A stretch of DNA of 60,000 bases from Cryptomeria japonica. Its lineage: Eukaryota; Streptophyta; Pinopsida; Cupressales; Cupressaceae. Positions 20,245 to 32,330 of the stretch are shown here, piece by piece; within the stretch, counting starts at the first letter, position 1; the number at the start of each line of letters is the position of its first letter. Location of the stretch: contig NC_081408.1 in the NCBI RefSeq assembly GCF_030272615.1, positions 64,988,546 through 65,048,545 on the forward strand, given 5' to 3'. The translations under genes and the position numbers were made by a program. The notes under the pieces were generated by a model. It ran no database searches. It was given only the letters and a program-made list of their open reading frames with translations, and had not been told where the DNA came from.

Positions 20245-23200
20245 ATTTTGACACCCTTCCTTGTCTCATGGCAGAATTTCTTTATTGTCGAGGAATTCAT
20301 GATTTAGAATATTTTCCTTCACTACCCCTCTTTAGCGCCCTCCTTGAGTGTTGGGTAGATTTTTAATGGTGAGGAGGAATTCACTATTTTTCCTTCCTTC
20401 CCTGACACTTGAAATTTTGTGCCCTCTTGAGTGCTTCAGCGGATTTTGGCTATGAAGGAGGAATCTTAGATTTTCATCCTTTCTCCATGAATATGTCATT
20501 TTAGCGCCCTCTTCTCACTTTGGGCAGATTTTGCCCATGAAGAAGGAATTCATGATTTCCATGCATCTTCTGTATTAGGCTACCATATATGGATTTGATG
20601 TGATTTCTCAGAATTAGATAAATTTCTCAAGCTTTCCAGTTTAGGAATGGGCTTCCAACGCTTAGCCATTTTTTACTGTTTTTATTTGCTTTTCAAACCT
20701 TCCGGATTTAGAAGTAGTCGTGGATGCTTTATCTTCATCGCTTGCCTGGATAGTCCTATCAGAAATAATCTTTCTAACAATAGGAAATTTTCAAAATTTC
20801 AGTGTTAGACCCTAAAACAAGACACATAATGACTTACTATAAATAGAAACTTACTAAAAATAGAAAATACTAAATATAACAAGTTTGATTTTTGGCAAAA
20901 TGATGACATTTTGGGACTCAATAAAATCCCTAAAAAATAGGAACTTTATCAAAATTGAAAGTCGCTTTATTTTCGCTTAAATTTTATTGGGAGGTCCCTT
21001 GAAGGGTCCAAATTCTAGTGATATGTTTAGTTTTTCCAAAACCCTATCAAAAACCCTAAAATTGATAAAACAGGCCCTAGACTTAGTCAAACTTGCTCAA
21101 ACAAAAAGAAGAATTATTCAATATGACCCCCAAACACTCGCAAACTGAGGAAACTGATGAGACTACCGCGAAAAGACCCAACAACAAAAAACCAAAAGAC
21201 CGAGAGGGCTTAAAAAGTAGGGGGTCCCCATTTGCAATGGGGCGAGGTGTGAAAACGTCACAACACAATCAAGCATTGTAAAACAACCAAGAAAGGCCAA
21301 TGATGAAAATAGAATTGTTTCATTTATCATTTTATAGAAAGATGAAGCCATTGCTAATTTGCTGGCAAGAGAAAATCAAACTAGAATTCAGTACTATTGC
21401 AAGAACTTTGAGAAAGCAGGTTGCTTTGTGGTTGGGTAGTAAATCAATTGAACCATAATCTTGTCCCCTTGTCATCACAGAGATGTTTGGAGAAGTACTT
21501 GTGTTTTGTTATTATCTATTATTAAATAATATAAACCTTGGCATGATAAGCCTCAATGTAAATTATAAGTGCTATCTTCGATTGAGCACATCTAGATATA
21601 TAATTTAAATGAAATTATCTTCATTTGTGGAAATTTGATGAAACAAATTTATTTTCATTTGTGGATATCTATATAATACAAATAAAATTATCTTCTATTT
21701 GTAATTTAATTAAAAGGTTGATTATTCCAAGAAAATTGTTTCTTCATTTAAATTTAAAATTACTTTTTTTTTTAATATTAAAATGGGAAATTACTAGGGA
21801 TGTTATACTCATCTCATATTTTCTTTACTATTTATATTTTCTATATAATTTTAAATTTGATTAATTTTTCCATAGCTTTACCATTTCACATACATATACT
21901 TCACTGTCTCTCTATTTTGCAACAAAAAAAAGACAATCCTAGCTTCTAGCCTAGAGATCCTTTTCTCATCATTTCATATATAATTTTTTTACGATTTCTT
22001 AGAGAATAGAAGTGGTTTATCATTGTAGGAGTCAAGCTTTATCGCTCAAAGATTCAAAAATATTTTTATTTTTTTTCATTAAATCAACTTTTTACCTAAT
22101 CTACTATGTAGGACACCTACGGAGCTCAAGTGTAGTTGGGAGATACCTTTGATTCTATTAAGCATCTCAATGATGTCTTCAAGTCTCAAAATGTCTATAG
22201 AATATGAGGATGCCCCTTAATTATTCCCCCTTTGGAGAAGAGATCTTGTAAACATCTCCAAGTATGTGGGGGTACTTTTGGGATGTCAAGGGGCATTTCC
22301 CCCAAGTCCCCCTAACTTGGAAACATCACAATCCCAAAAAAACATAGATTTGAAGGGAGGATGCATTATTGTGGAACAATGATATAAATGTGTATTGAAA
22401 ATCTTATAATTATATGAAGAATCAATTGCCCAAAGTTTGTAATTGATAATATAAACGAATATAAAAAATAAATAAAAATTTAGAGATTTATTTTGTGCGT
22501 CTATATGTACATATTGTGTAGGGGAAAAAGAGAGACTAAGTATGGAAACCCCAATCCCGCTCTCATACATACTCACAGAATAAGAAAGAGTGCAGGGAGG
22601 TAATGCACTTCGACTAATACCTGTGAGAAAGAGAGGGTCGTGGATTACCTATTAGGCTTTCTATTCCTTTGCTACAAATGCGGGAGAGGAATGATTCAAA
22701 ATGCAATTAAAACTAAAGTGCAAGTAAGCAAGCAAACCCTAATCTAAAAATGTAGAATAGAAAAAAACTGATAAACTATTGAAAAGTACAGATTAGGAAG
22801 CAAAATCAGATGTGCACTTGTGTCTAAAATATGAGCCAAAATGTCCAGGACCAGAGTGTCACTCCACTGTCCTGATTCAGCAAGTTTGAAGCTGCAATTA
22901 AAAGACTGGATTCTGGGATCTGCAAACTGTTGCACTACCAAATGTTGCTGACAATAGGTAGGACTAGGGTGCCATGTCCCTATCCTGGGTAGGACCAGGG
23001 CACCATGCCCCTTTCTTGGATAGGACTAGGGCGCCATGCCCCTCTCTTAGGGGTTTCTGATGAGTTTTGAACCCCGGGACAACCTCTATGTGCTTTGTCG
23101 GTCCTAAAACTTCCAACGACGCTTGGACCCGAAGCTCTACCTAAAGCTGAAAAAGAGGGTTTTGGGTGGCTATATAGGGTTTTCCCTTAGTCAAACCCCT

Positions 23201-24128
23201 ATTTTGGTGATTTCCACCTCAACAAATAGCCGATAATATACAGATAATGTGTGTGCTAGAACCTTGTGTGTGTGCAATATCCTAAAATGAAAGTTAACAA
23301 TCTAGAGAAACCCTAAAGAGTAAACCCTAATTGCTTATAAGACATGGAAACAAAATGAAACCATATCCAACCCCAAGGGAGAGATACAAGCCAATCTTCA
23401 CTCGATGATCTTGTATTGTTCTCCTACATCTTCAAAAGCCCCCAATTGATGAAATGATGCTTGATGAATTTTTGATGGATGAATGTCGAATGTTGTTGAA
23501 GAATTCAAAGATCTTCTCTTTCACTGCAAAGAAGGCTCTTTATGCTCCAAAAGTCTGCCCTTAGATTCTTAGAAGAAGACCCCTTCAAATGAAGAAAGAG
23601 AGCTCTTAAGTATGAAACCCTAGAACTTAATTTCATGTTTAGGCCGACCTAGGATTTGAATTTCCCTCCAATATTTTGGGGTTAAGCATTATTATATCAT
23701 AGGATTATGCTCCCGAAATTTCGAGAAAAAAGTCGAGGACCATGTGCACTTTCAACATGGTCCAACCAAATTTTCACCAAATTTTTGGGGTTGTTAGATA
23801 TGATGATATTAGAGAGGATCCCAAAGTTACAATTGATTTTGAGATGTTTTGATATGCAAAATCAAACCTTAAAGGTCAAAATAGGACATAATTAGGGTTT
23901 ATGATTAAATGATTTTTTGAAGGAATAAGATGAAAGGGGGCATGCTTAGGGTAAACGGCCAAACTTTATAATGTGTGAAGTGATGAACTATGAATTTAGA
24001 TTTAATTAAAATAATTAATTAAATGCTTAAAAGAGATTAGAAATGTAAGATGCAAAACACACTAAGGCGAGTGCTAAACTAAGTGTGAAATTGTACCACC
24101 CTAGCAAGGGTGCACAATTTATGACACT
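20245..24128. other. Non-coding stretch without recognisable genes
   Basis: 20245-20570 continues the degenerate repeat seen left of the Tat-like element: three or four imperfect units around GCGCCCTC ... GGGCAGATTTT ... GGAATTCATGATTT. The rest is AT-rich, with only short open frames lacking motifs. A 31-bp repeat at 22959 is listed separately. No LTR pair, PBS or PPT could be assigned here. Confidence 0.5.
22959..23051. repeat. 31-bp tandem repeat, three copies
   Basis: Three adjacent 31-bp units at 22959, 22990 and 23021 share TAGGACxAGGGxxCCATG and CCC ends. They are locally GC-rich in an AT-rich setting. The differences are mostly C/T and A/G, including a changed GGCGCC site. Confidence 0.85.
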
Positions 24129-24187
24129 ACACATATATATGTATGTATATATATATGTATCTATATGTATGTGTGTGTATATATAAA
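24129..24187. repeat. TA/TATG microsatellite
   Basis: A run of ATATATGTATG-like units followed by GTGTGTGTATATAT. Similar tracts lie near LINE ends elsewhere in the window. Confidence 0.8.
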
Positions 24188-24343
24188 GAGAGAGGGAAAA
24201 CAAGGTATGAAAATAAGGCAAAGTGGGGGTTATCCTTTGAATATATTATTATGAGAAAGATGAATCTATGTTAATATGTTTTTTCTCATAGTTAAAGATA
24301 AAAAAGTACTCATTCTCCAAACTTATGTGGAATATAATCTTAT
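24188..24343. repeat. Ancient duplicated segment, copy A part 1
   Basis: It matches 45713-45870 with scattered differences, including the shared run TTTGAATATATTATTATGAG. The match breaks exactly at the LTR of the element inserted at 24344 and resumes at 30082. Confidence 0.75.
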
Positions 24344-25132
24344 TGTTAGGATTCCCAAAGATACTAAGAGGGGGGGGTAAATCAGTATCTGATCGGTATA
24401 ATAAATTTCTTAACTTATAACATGAAAAGCATATCAAAACTGTGTACCGGTAAACCAAAAATAATGCAGTAAATAAGAATAGCAGCCACAACATAAGAGA
24501 GACACCATAACACAATATTTTAACAAGGAAACCCAGTGTGGGAAAAACCTCAGTGGGATTTGTGACCCACAATATTCACTTACTGGCCAATAACAAAATA
24601 CTACTGCTTACAATAGGGGCCTACACATGCAGGAAGACCAAGTGCCTAAAGCTCACTGCTCAAAAAGAAGTCAAACTGACTTACAAATGGATTATACAAA
24701 TCCAATGTCTTGTACTACTTCAGATCAACATCTACTATGCTAGATTCAGTACCAGTTTAAGCTTTACTACATACATAAACCCTTATCCTATGTCTGCCTT
24801 ACAATTCGCATATTAGGTCTGCATTAATCCTTCCATCTCTCTATCTCTCAATGATCTACAATGATCTCATACATATATGAGTCATATTACAATCCACCAA
24901 GTCGGTTTACAAAAGATTTTACAATTAGTTACAAAGTATATTTATACAAAATTCTTGTCAGCCAGGGTGCCGATAATCTTTCTTTTGGTGTCGGTGATCT
25001 ATATGCCGGTGTAGAGTCTACTGATGTTAGTGCCTATGTCTGCCTACGGGTATCACATGATTGTAAGGTTACCATCAATGAAAATACCTTCAATCACCTA
25101 CAATTTCTCATTTGAGTGTGCATTTGCCAACA
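24344..25132 (-). repeat. 3' LTR of the non-autonomous element
   Basis: 789 bp. On the minus strand it reads TGTTGGCAAATGCACACTC ... GGGAATCCTAACA. It aligns end to end with 29296-30081 but is clearly more diverged than the LTR pair at 5281/19123, so this insertion is older. Confidence 0.88.
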
Positions 25133-25144
25133 ATCTCCCTCTTT
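25133..25144 (-). promoter_or_regulatory. Polypurine tract of the non-autonomous element
   Basis: The minus strand reads AAAGAGGGAGAT immediately before the LTR start TGTTGGC. Confidence 0.8.
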
Positions 25145-25384
25145 GGCATTGATGGCAACACTCATGAGAAGAATAAAAAAGTGTCCCAAAAATGATTTCT
25201 TACCAAAACTATGTTGTCAAAAATCCATGATCCCCCTGAGTTGATGATGTCCTATTCTGATCATTTTTCTCATCATACTACTCCCCCTTTGACATCAATG
25301 ACAAAGGTTGTCATTCACTGTCAGTGGAGTGTGTTTCCTAACTGGATCCTTGTATCCTATGGGTTACAATCTGAAAGAGTTATG

Positions 25385-27807
25385 CTAATACCAAATTTAG
25401 ACTCTCATTGAACTTTTCACTGTCTTTTAGTGCAACCTCTGTCCTTTCAATAGTACCAGTGAAGTGATGCATTTGTTCCTCCGGTGTCTTTAGTCCTTGA
25501 ACAAGTGCGTCGGAGATCTCTTTACTCAAAGAGATGAGGTACTCCAATTTGGGGTTGAGTTTTCTTTTAAGGTCTTTTTCCTTCCCTTTTATTTTGTCTT
25601 TCTAGTTTTCAAATTTCTCAAGTTTTTCTTCAAGACTGTGTATCTTCTGCTCTGTAACTGATAATGGTTCAGATGAACCAATGAGGTTATCAACTATATT
25701 GTCAATTTCTCCTTTTGTACCTTACTTATTTCCTTGTCTATATCTGTTGTCAGAACATTTGTCTTGCATGTATCTCTATAGAATTCCTTAAACTCCATTA
25801 TTGTTTTATTTAGTGCCAGTAAAAGGGTGCCAATGTGTCCCATGCACTTCTTTATTATTTCATCAAATGATTTCCCTTTCTCTTTATTCATTTTCTCCTT
25901 AAATGTGTCCTCATTTATTTGATCAATTATCAAAATGTTGTTGGTGATGTATTTAGACAATGTGTCTAGTTGACCTAAAGAATCTTTCTTATCCACAATG
26001 CACTTGGGTGCTATCAATTTAAGAATGGGGATTGTATCAACAATAGCCTTATAGGCTTGTGCATTACACTCTGTGAGTTTCTTTATTGAGTCCAATAAGA
26101 CCTCTATTACATTTGTAGGCCAAAATTTTGCTATAGAAGTACCAAATGTCTATCCAACTATTTTTACAATTTCCATCAAAAAATTCTTGTAAATATCCAA
26201 GTTTAAAATTACACTATTTTCTATGCTCTCTCTGTCATCAACGGAAAGTGCATTGTATAGTTTCCTAATGTTCTTCAACTTTCCATCCTTTGTTATTTCG
26301 CTAAGGAGTTTATCTAGTGGAGCAATGTCTTGTTTTACCTTTTTCTTCTTAGGAGTCAACTTCTTTATTGGAGGCCTCACTGCTTGTTGCTTTTGCCTTG
26401 TTCTCCTAAGTGTGGGTGAGGGTGATGGTGAGGGTTTTCTTTTCCTTTTTGCCCTTTTGAATACTGCTGGTATATCACTCTCTGAAGAAGTTCCAGTCGG
26501 TGAAAGATGAGCTTCCACTTGAAGTCCTTCTAGCTCACTTTCCTTGATACCAGTTTGTTTCAAAACATCTTCCTTAATAGCCTTCGCTTGTCGGGTTCCC
26601 TTCTTCACAGTTTGTTCAACTTTCTTAACCCTTTTCCTTGACTCAATTCCACTTTCAATTGTTTCTACATTTCCAAAGACTTTCTCAGTGCATTCTTATG
26701 GTGCTTCAAGGAGGGATTTTGCATAAGTTTCTATGATGTTATCATTTGTTTCATAGCCCATTTCAGTTACCCAGATAGTCCTAGGGACAACTGCCTCCAT
26801 CCATATTTCATCTTTCTTAATTAAAAAACATATTTGCTTTTGATATTTATCCACAATTGCCTGTGACGGTTTTGTTCTAGTCTTCAATCAAGCTTTTAGT
26901 GCCTGAAAATGTTCATTTATGTTTTTCTCCCTGTTATCTCCCATGTTGTTTAGTGTATCCAAAATTTGCTTTCCTACCGGTATGTCAAAACCAAAATCTC
27001 TCCTACCAATACCAAGTACATTCTTAGTAATGTACAACATTAAACATACAAGTAAATTTCCAAATCTAAAGGTTCCTCTCTTATCTCTCTTTATCTTCTT
27101 CAGATTGTCTATTGATTCATCTTTGAGCCATTCACACACATCTATTCTAGCATTGTTGTTAACCATATCATATGCACTTTTGATACATAGGTTTGATACT
27201 GAGTTTAACCTATTTGCATGTGTAGCCTTGTAGCCTAAAATCATACTGACAAATCTGACATTGATATCATTCACATCATTTACCCGTAGAGACCTTTTGT
27301 CAAATGTTGTGTCGGTTAGGTCCATTACTGTGTCATTAGAGACCTTTTTAGTTCTGTCAACCTGTTATCGGTGGAAGGTAACCCTATTACTACCTTTACT
27401 GCTTCTTTGGTGATCTTATGGATTGAATCCAACCAAAAGAATTCTCCATGAACTCTGCTTAGCACAATCCTTATAATATCTTTGGGAAAATCTGAGACAC
27501 TAAGGATTTCATTAAAACCTAGGGTTTCAACTATCTTATGTTCCAGTTTGATATTTCCAGATTCATCACAAATCACAGTCTGGTACATTTTCTTGATTTC
27601 ATCATCTCCTAATTCCTCTATATGACAATGTATGTATATCCTAGGGTCTTCAGTATATACTACTCCCTTGGGAATTTGAGAAAATGCACCTATGGTATCA
27701 TCTTTCTTCGCAATTTTGGGAACAAGCTTGAATACGTGTCTAGGGCGCTCGATTACTTCAATCACATTAGGGTTTGCAATAAATTCAAGAGTGGATGAGG
27801 AAGCCAT
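25385..27807 (-). pseudogene. Unrecognised long protein of the non-autonomous element
   Basis: About 800 codons once formed one frame. It starts at the ATG at 27807 (MASSSTLEFIANPNVIEVIE). A frameshift lies in a five-A run at 27345-27349, after which the protein continues with KVSNDTVMDLTDTTFDKRS. In-frame stops occur at 26888 and near 26694 and 26147. A second shift near 25705 leads into a coiled-coil C terminus (KIHSLEEKLEKFE) that ends near 25385. The N-terminal half has a compact, conserved look (IVLSRVHGEFFWLDS, KITKEAVKVVIGLP, RFGNLLVCLMLYITKN). The middle is strongly basic with Ser-Pro repeats (KRAKRKRKPSPSPSP, KKLTPKKKKVK), like a nuclear localisation signal. I do not recognise the family and assign no function. 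Confidence 0.6.
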
Positions 27808-28036
27808 AGTTATAAATACCTCAATCTGCCTTTAGGATGAGTGCTTGGATGAACTGCTTCACTTCTTCGCTAAGGATGCCTTCGCTCGGGAATTTTCGCG
27901 CTCTCGAAGATTTGAATGCTCGGTGAATGAAAAAGAGACAAAACACTTACTTTATAATGTTATTTTCTCCAATTGCCACATTTAATGCTTTCCGGTTAAG
28001 TCACAATTTAACTCATCTGCCGGTAAAGCAGTAATT

Positions 28037-29224
28037 TCAACTTCTCACCATCAATCGAGGGTATCTTAGCATGTTTTTTAGTTTATTGCTAAACCCCCAA
28101 AGGATTTTCCTTGAGTTAGATGAAGAGTCTCCTGCTGCTGGAGTGTTACTCTGTTCTTCCAGTGGAGGAGTATTCCCATCAACATTTTGTTCTGACTTTC
28201 TGATCCATTGTTTTGATAATTCTTGCATTACCTCTTCAACTTTTTCTTTACCTTTCAAGCTGGGACCTTTGTTATTTTCTGGTGAAGTCTTGCTTCTACA
28301 AAATTTTGCAATATGTCCAATTTTGTTACAAGTATAACAAGTCACATTTTTTTTCTGAATAGCTTTCCCATATCCTATGCTGGTATGTGTTCTACATTGA
28401 TTAGATAAGTGTCCAAATCTTCCACAAACATAACATCTTACAATCATTCTGCAGTTTTCTGAATTATGACCAATTTTGTTGCATTTAGAACATTGACCGG
28501 TGGGTGTATTAGTGTTCTGATAATTTCTAGATCTACACTGATTTTCTCTATAACTATACTTGTTACAGTTAAAGCATTTCCCATTGAATTTGTAAGCATT
28601 AGGTTGTCTTACCGGTTTACTATGATCAAGATTGTTTGCAGTACTTGAGCTTTCACCAATTTTAAAGACAAGGCCATTTGTATCACCATTAGGTTTCTGA
28701 TTCTTCAGCATGTCAACAAGTTCTTCTGAACTTTTCTTGAATTTCTCCTTGTGTTGATTTGCAACAGTCAGTTCATTCTCCAACATTTCATTCTATCTCA
28801 TGAGTTCAGTTCTGTCATTTTGTTTATGCATCAAATCTATCTTCAACATATCATTTTCATGACTGAGTCTTGTGTTTTCATTTCTAGCATCATTTAGTCT
28901 TCTAGCCAAATCATCTTCATTCTTCTTTCTATCTTCAATTTCTTTACAAAATCTCATAGTCATATCTTGCATCTCATTCTTCATTGTACAGTTATCTTGT
29001 CTCAGTTGATTCCCCAGATCATTAAGAGTTACCTTTCCATCTTCTTCATTCTACATCTTTTCACAAAGTTCTCTTCTTTTATTCCTTTCTATAGTGAAAT
29101 TTTCTTGAAGTCCTCAAATAATATCCTGTGCAACCTTCATATCATCCTCAAGTTTGATATTCTTCACCTTTTCTGCATCATAGTCTAAAAGAGCTATTTC
29201 CAATTGCTTTCTCAAATTTTCCAT
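28037..29224 (-). pseudogene. Coiled-coil, multi-CCHC gag-like protein
   Basis: 396 codons in one frame from the ATG at 29224, only about 70 nt downstream of the primer site. Three in-frame stops interrupt it: one TGA and two TAG, one of the latter at about 28790. The first 200 residues are heptad-like and charged (MENLRKQLEIALLDYDAEK; RKKNEDDLARRLNDARNENT), predicting a long coiled coil. The C-terminal half has four zinc knuckles. Three are perfect C-x2-C-x4-H-x4-C (CSKCNKIGHNSENC, CYVCGRFGHLSNQC, CYTCNKIGHIAKFC); the first has Tyr for His (CFNCNKYSYRENQC). I see no normal gag capsid core, so particle formation would rely on the coiled coil or on a partner. Confidence 0.75.
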
Positions 29225-29281
29225 CTCTACCGGTGTCAAGATCTTCCTCAAGCTGTTAGGCTTTTGAAAATAGAGGACCAG

Positions 29282-29294
29282 ACTCTAATACCAA
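29282..29294 (-). promoter_or_regulatory. Primer-binding site (Met-initiator tRNA type)
   Basis: The minus strand reads TTGGTATTAGAGTC next to the LTR. The standard site is TGGTATCAGAGCC; the two differences are C-to-T. Confidence 0.7.
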
Positions 29295-29295
29295 T

Positions 29296-30081
29296 TTTTA
29301 GGATTCCCAAAGATACTGAGAGCAGGGGGTGAATCAGTATCTGGCCGGTATAATAAATTTCTTAAATTATAGCATGAAAAGCATATCAAAACTGTGTACC
29401 GGTAAACCAAAAATAATGCAGTAAATAAGAATAGCAACCACAACATAAGAGACACACCATAACACAATATTTTAAAAAGGAAATCTAGTGTGGGAAAAAC
29501 CTCGGTGCGATTTGTGACCCACAATATTCACTTACTGGCCAATAAGAGAATATTATTGCTTACAATAGGGGCCTGCACATGCAGGAAGGCCAAGTGCTTA
29601 GAGCTCACTACTCAAAAAGAAGTCACACTGACTTACAAATGGATTATACAAATCCAATGTCTTGTACTACTTCAGATCAACATCTAGTATGCTAGATTCA
29701 GTACTGGTTTAAGCTCTGTTACATACATAAACCCTATCCTGTCTGCCTTACAATTCACATATTAGGTCTGCATTAATCCTTCCATCTCTCCATCTCTAAA
29801 TGATCTACAATGATCTCATACATATATGAGTCATATTACAATCTGCTAAGTTAGCTTACAAAAGATTTTACAATTAATTACAAAGTATATTTATACAAAA
29901 TTCTTGTCGGCCAGGGTGTCGGTAATCTTTCTTTTGGTGTCGCTGATCTATATGCCAGTGTAGAGTCTGTCGATGCTTGTGCTTATGCCTGTCTGTTAGT
30001 ATCACATGATTGTAAGGTTGCCATCAATGACAATACCTTCAATCACCTACAATTTCTCATTAGAGTGTGCATTTTCCAACA
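29296..30081 (-). repeat. 5' LTR of the non-autonomous element
   Basis: 786 bp, partner of 24344-25132. Its inner end has TT where TG is expected on the plus strand, a single-base change. Confidence 0.87.
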
Positions 30082-30590
30082 TTTATCCTATTACACCTCT
30101 AAAAAGCCAATAGAAAACATTTCATCATCCTCACTAAGATATGTTCAACAAATTAACTTACAACCCTTTAATATATTAACTGTAATTATTATTTGCTAAT
30201 CAATATTAAATAACTTTTAAAAACCTACATGGAATCAATCTTTGTTTAGTGCGTTCAGTTGGCATCATTAAGAAAATGAGAACAAAGTTCATGTGAATAG
30301 AAATAATAATAATAATTACTCTTCAACCCAAAAATATGTTGGAAATTATTTTAGAGGTTTTAAAACTAGCACGGAGAATCTACTTTTGGATTCAAAATAT
30401 GTATATATATGATACAAGAGATTTATTGTCATTGACTGATAAATCCAGGTATCAAAATTACAAGCAGTTTTTAATGGCCATGTTTGTAAAACAGAAATGT
30501 GGGATTCAAAAGTGTGGAAATTAAGAGAAAAAGAAGTCAAAATTATGAACAACACAGTTGTAGAAATAGAAAATTAATTAATTGACAATC
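30082..30590. repeat. Ancient duplicated segment, copy A part 2
   Basis: Matches 45870-46420, including GTGCGTTCAGTxGGCATCATTA, GAGAATCTACTTTTGGATTC and AATGGCCATGTTTGTAAAA. The match is broken by the solo LTR that follows. Confidence 0.75.
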
Positions 30591-31392
30591 TGATGCAGGA
30601 GCATGCCCCATTCACAGCAATCTTGCATCAACCAAAAACATTTTCTTTATGTTTTTCTTTCTGTCTGTAGTTTCAACAATTCTTTCTGTGTGTCCTAGTT
30701 TTGGCTCACTGGATCCTGTGGAGTTGGATTCTACTTGAAGACTTGATCATCTTTCTTATTTGCAGACTGCATTGCATTTGGATAATTTTTTGACAAGATA
30801 TCACTATCGGTTTCCTTGATAGTTTTGTTACCAGTTGACAGTTTCATGTTACTGGTTGCCTGGACCTATTTTGGTGATCTACTGGAACCCCTTTCGATGC
30901 TTGTGGAGCCTTGGGTGTTGATTCTGATGTTCCTTGGCATGTGGCTTACCTTTTCCTGTGATCTACACTTCATCCTTTGGATTTTCCAGAGGAATCTCTT
31001 GGTGGAGGCCGACCTTGTTGATTTTACACATTAGGTCTTGTTCTTCAGGTTTTGGTCCCTTTTTGGGCCAACTGGATCCTTTGGATCATATATATAATTT
31101 TAATTGCACATTAAAATGTAATCAATCGAAGAATCAAGTATCTAGACTAAGCGTAGAAGATATATCTTAAGACTCAAGGTCCCGGTTGTGACCTATTCTA
31201 TATGTTCTACCACGCCTCTGAGTCGGTTATGCTATAATTCGGTTGTTACTATTTGGTTGTAATAAATTTTCATGAAATAAAAAAATATTTTCTGCATTTC
31301 CTGCATCATATCTTTTTGTTTTCATTGTGTTACGCTTACTGATCGGTCTGGATTGATCTCTTTGAGGTCCCTCCTAACCAGCGATTGCTTCA
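30591..31392 (+). repeat. Solo LTR of the chromovirus family
   Basis: 802 bp, TGATGCAGGAGCAT ... GATTGCTTCA, flanked on both sides by CAATC (30586-30590 and 31393-31397), a perfect 5-bp duplication. It matches 47849-48649 in reverse orientation, which is the 3' LTR of the chromovirus. It is what remains after recombination between two LTRs deleted the interior. Confidence 0.9.
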
Positions 31393-32330
31393 CAATCATG
31401 GACGTCTACATCTTGAGCTGGATAATATAAATATTGAATGTGATTCTAAGGGAAACAGTGGCATGTTGTTATTATATTTTACACTATTCATGAAAAGAAA
31501 ACATATATAAACCTAACCAACTAGAGGGAGGTAAGATCTGCATGCAGATTACAACAACTCCTCTATGTCATTGTACTAAGCTTGCACAAGAAGCCAGAAG
31601 ATTCTGATATGGTAAATTCTCTATTCTCACATAAAATTTATATTTTAACATGGTTGATATTTTCATATATTTAAACTAAATTTAAATCCTTCTGTTATTT
31701 AGGCAAGGGTCTCATCGAAGGGGTGGTCCCATGGAAAAAAAAAATTGCTATGGGATCTTTTCCTAGAAAATAGAGCCCCTACTTTTTAGGCTTGAAAATT
31801 TAAGCTGGTGAAAATGGGGAAATTGGTCCACTAGCTTAGGAATATATTATGCCATTTGTCAATCATATGAATTTTAGAAGAAAAAATAAATTTATTTACC
31901 ATCAATTTACTTAAATTTTAGAATTTAAACTTAAGTTGATCTGCACTACAAAGATCATGGCATTCTTAAATTGGGGAGCTTAAAATTTTAAACTGAAGTG
32001 CAAAACAAAATTCATGGGACCGTCAGCTTTAAAATATTCCTAGAAAATCTCAGCAGCTTTAGCTCTATTTTTTAGGAAGCTCCCCTCCATGGGACCCCAG
32101 CCTTAATGGCATATATACTTTTTTTTTTTACCTTGCGTCCATGCGCATGGAGGAATATTTGTAGTGCTTTCTTTTCATTGGTTTGAGTTGTGTGTCAATT
32201 TTTGATACAGTGGAAGATTAATGTATTAAAAATGAAACAATTTGTGTCTTAAACAAATGGGATCTCTTTATCTTAGCACTATTATTTGTGCTACGAACCT
32301 TAGATGTGAATTTCATTTTTAGAGGAAAAT
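31393..32330. repeat. Ancient duplicated segment, copy A part 3
   Basis: Matches 46430-46910 (for example GCTTGCACAAGAAGC, GATTCTGATATGGTAAA, TTTCATTGGTTTGAGTTG). Beyond a gap it also matches 47785-47848 (CTTAGCAxTATTATTTGTGCTA). A MITE at 31702-32102 is present only in this copy. Confidence 0.75.
31702..32102. mobile_element. Tourist/Harbinger-like MITE
   Basis: 401 bp flanked by TTA on both sides (31699-31701 and 32103-32105). The ends are imperfect terminal inverted repeats: GGCAAGGGTC on the left and GGCTGGGGTC read inward from the right, with a further shared CAT and AGGGG. Copy B carries a single TTA at the same place (CTTAATGGCATATATG, about 46775), the perfect empty site. A TTA duplication with GG-starting ends suits PIF/Harbinger-mobilised MITEs. 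No coding capacity. Confidence 0.85.

Larger units (their letters stand above)
24344..30081 (-). mobile_element. Non-autonomous LTR retrotransposon without pol
   Basis: 5,738 bp. LTRs are at 24344-25132 and 29296-30081; a Met-initiator-like primer site is next to the right LTR and a PPT next to the left LTR, so it reads on the minus strand. Flanks are CTTAT (24339-24343) and TTTAT (30082-30086), a 5-bp duplication with one change. The empty site survives in copy B near 45870, where AATCTTATCCTATTA is uninterrupted. No protease, RT, RNase H or integrase is seen in any frame. It encodes a coiled-coil protein with zinc knuckles and a second long protein of unknown type, both decayed. It must have depended on a partner element for reverse transcription and integration. 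Confidence 0.88.

Noticed and set aside
20245-24128. A host gene with small exons
   Set aside because: No open stretch has motifs or a convincing splice chain; the sequence is AT-rich and repetitive.
26223-27233. Hydrophobic plus-strand frames resembling membrane proteins
   Set aside because: They are antisense shadows of the Lys/Arg/Asp-rich minus-strand protein of the pol-less element.
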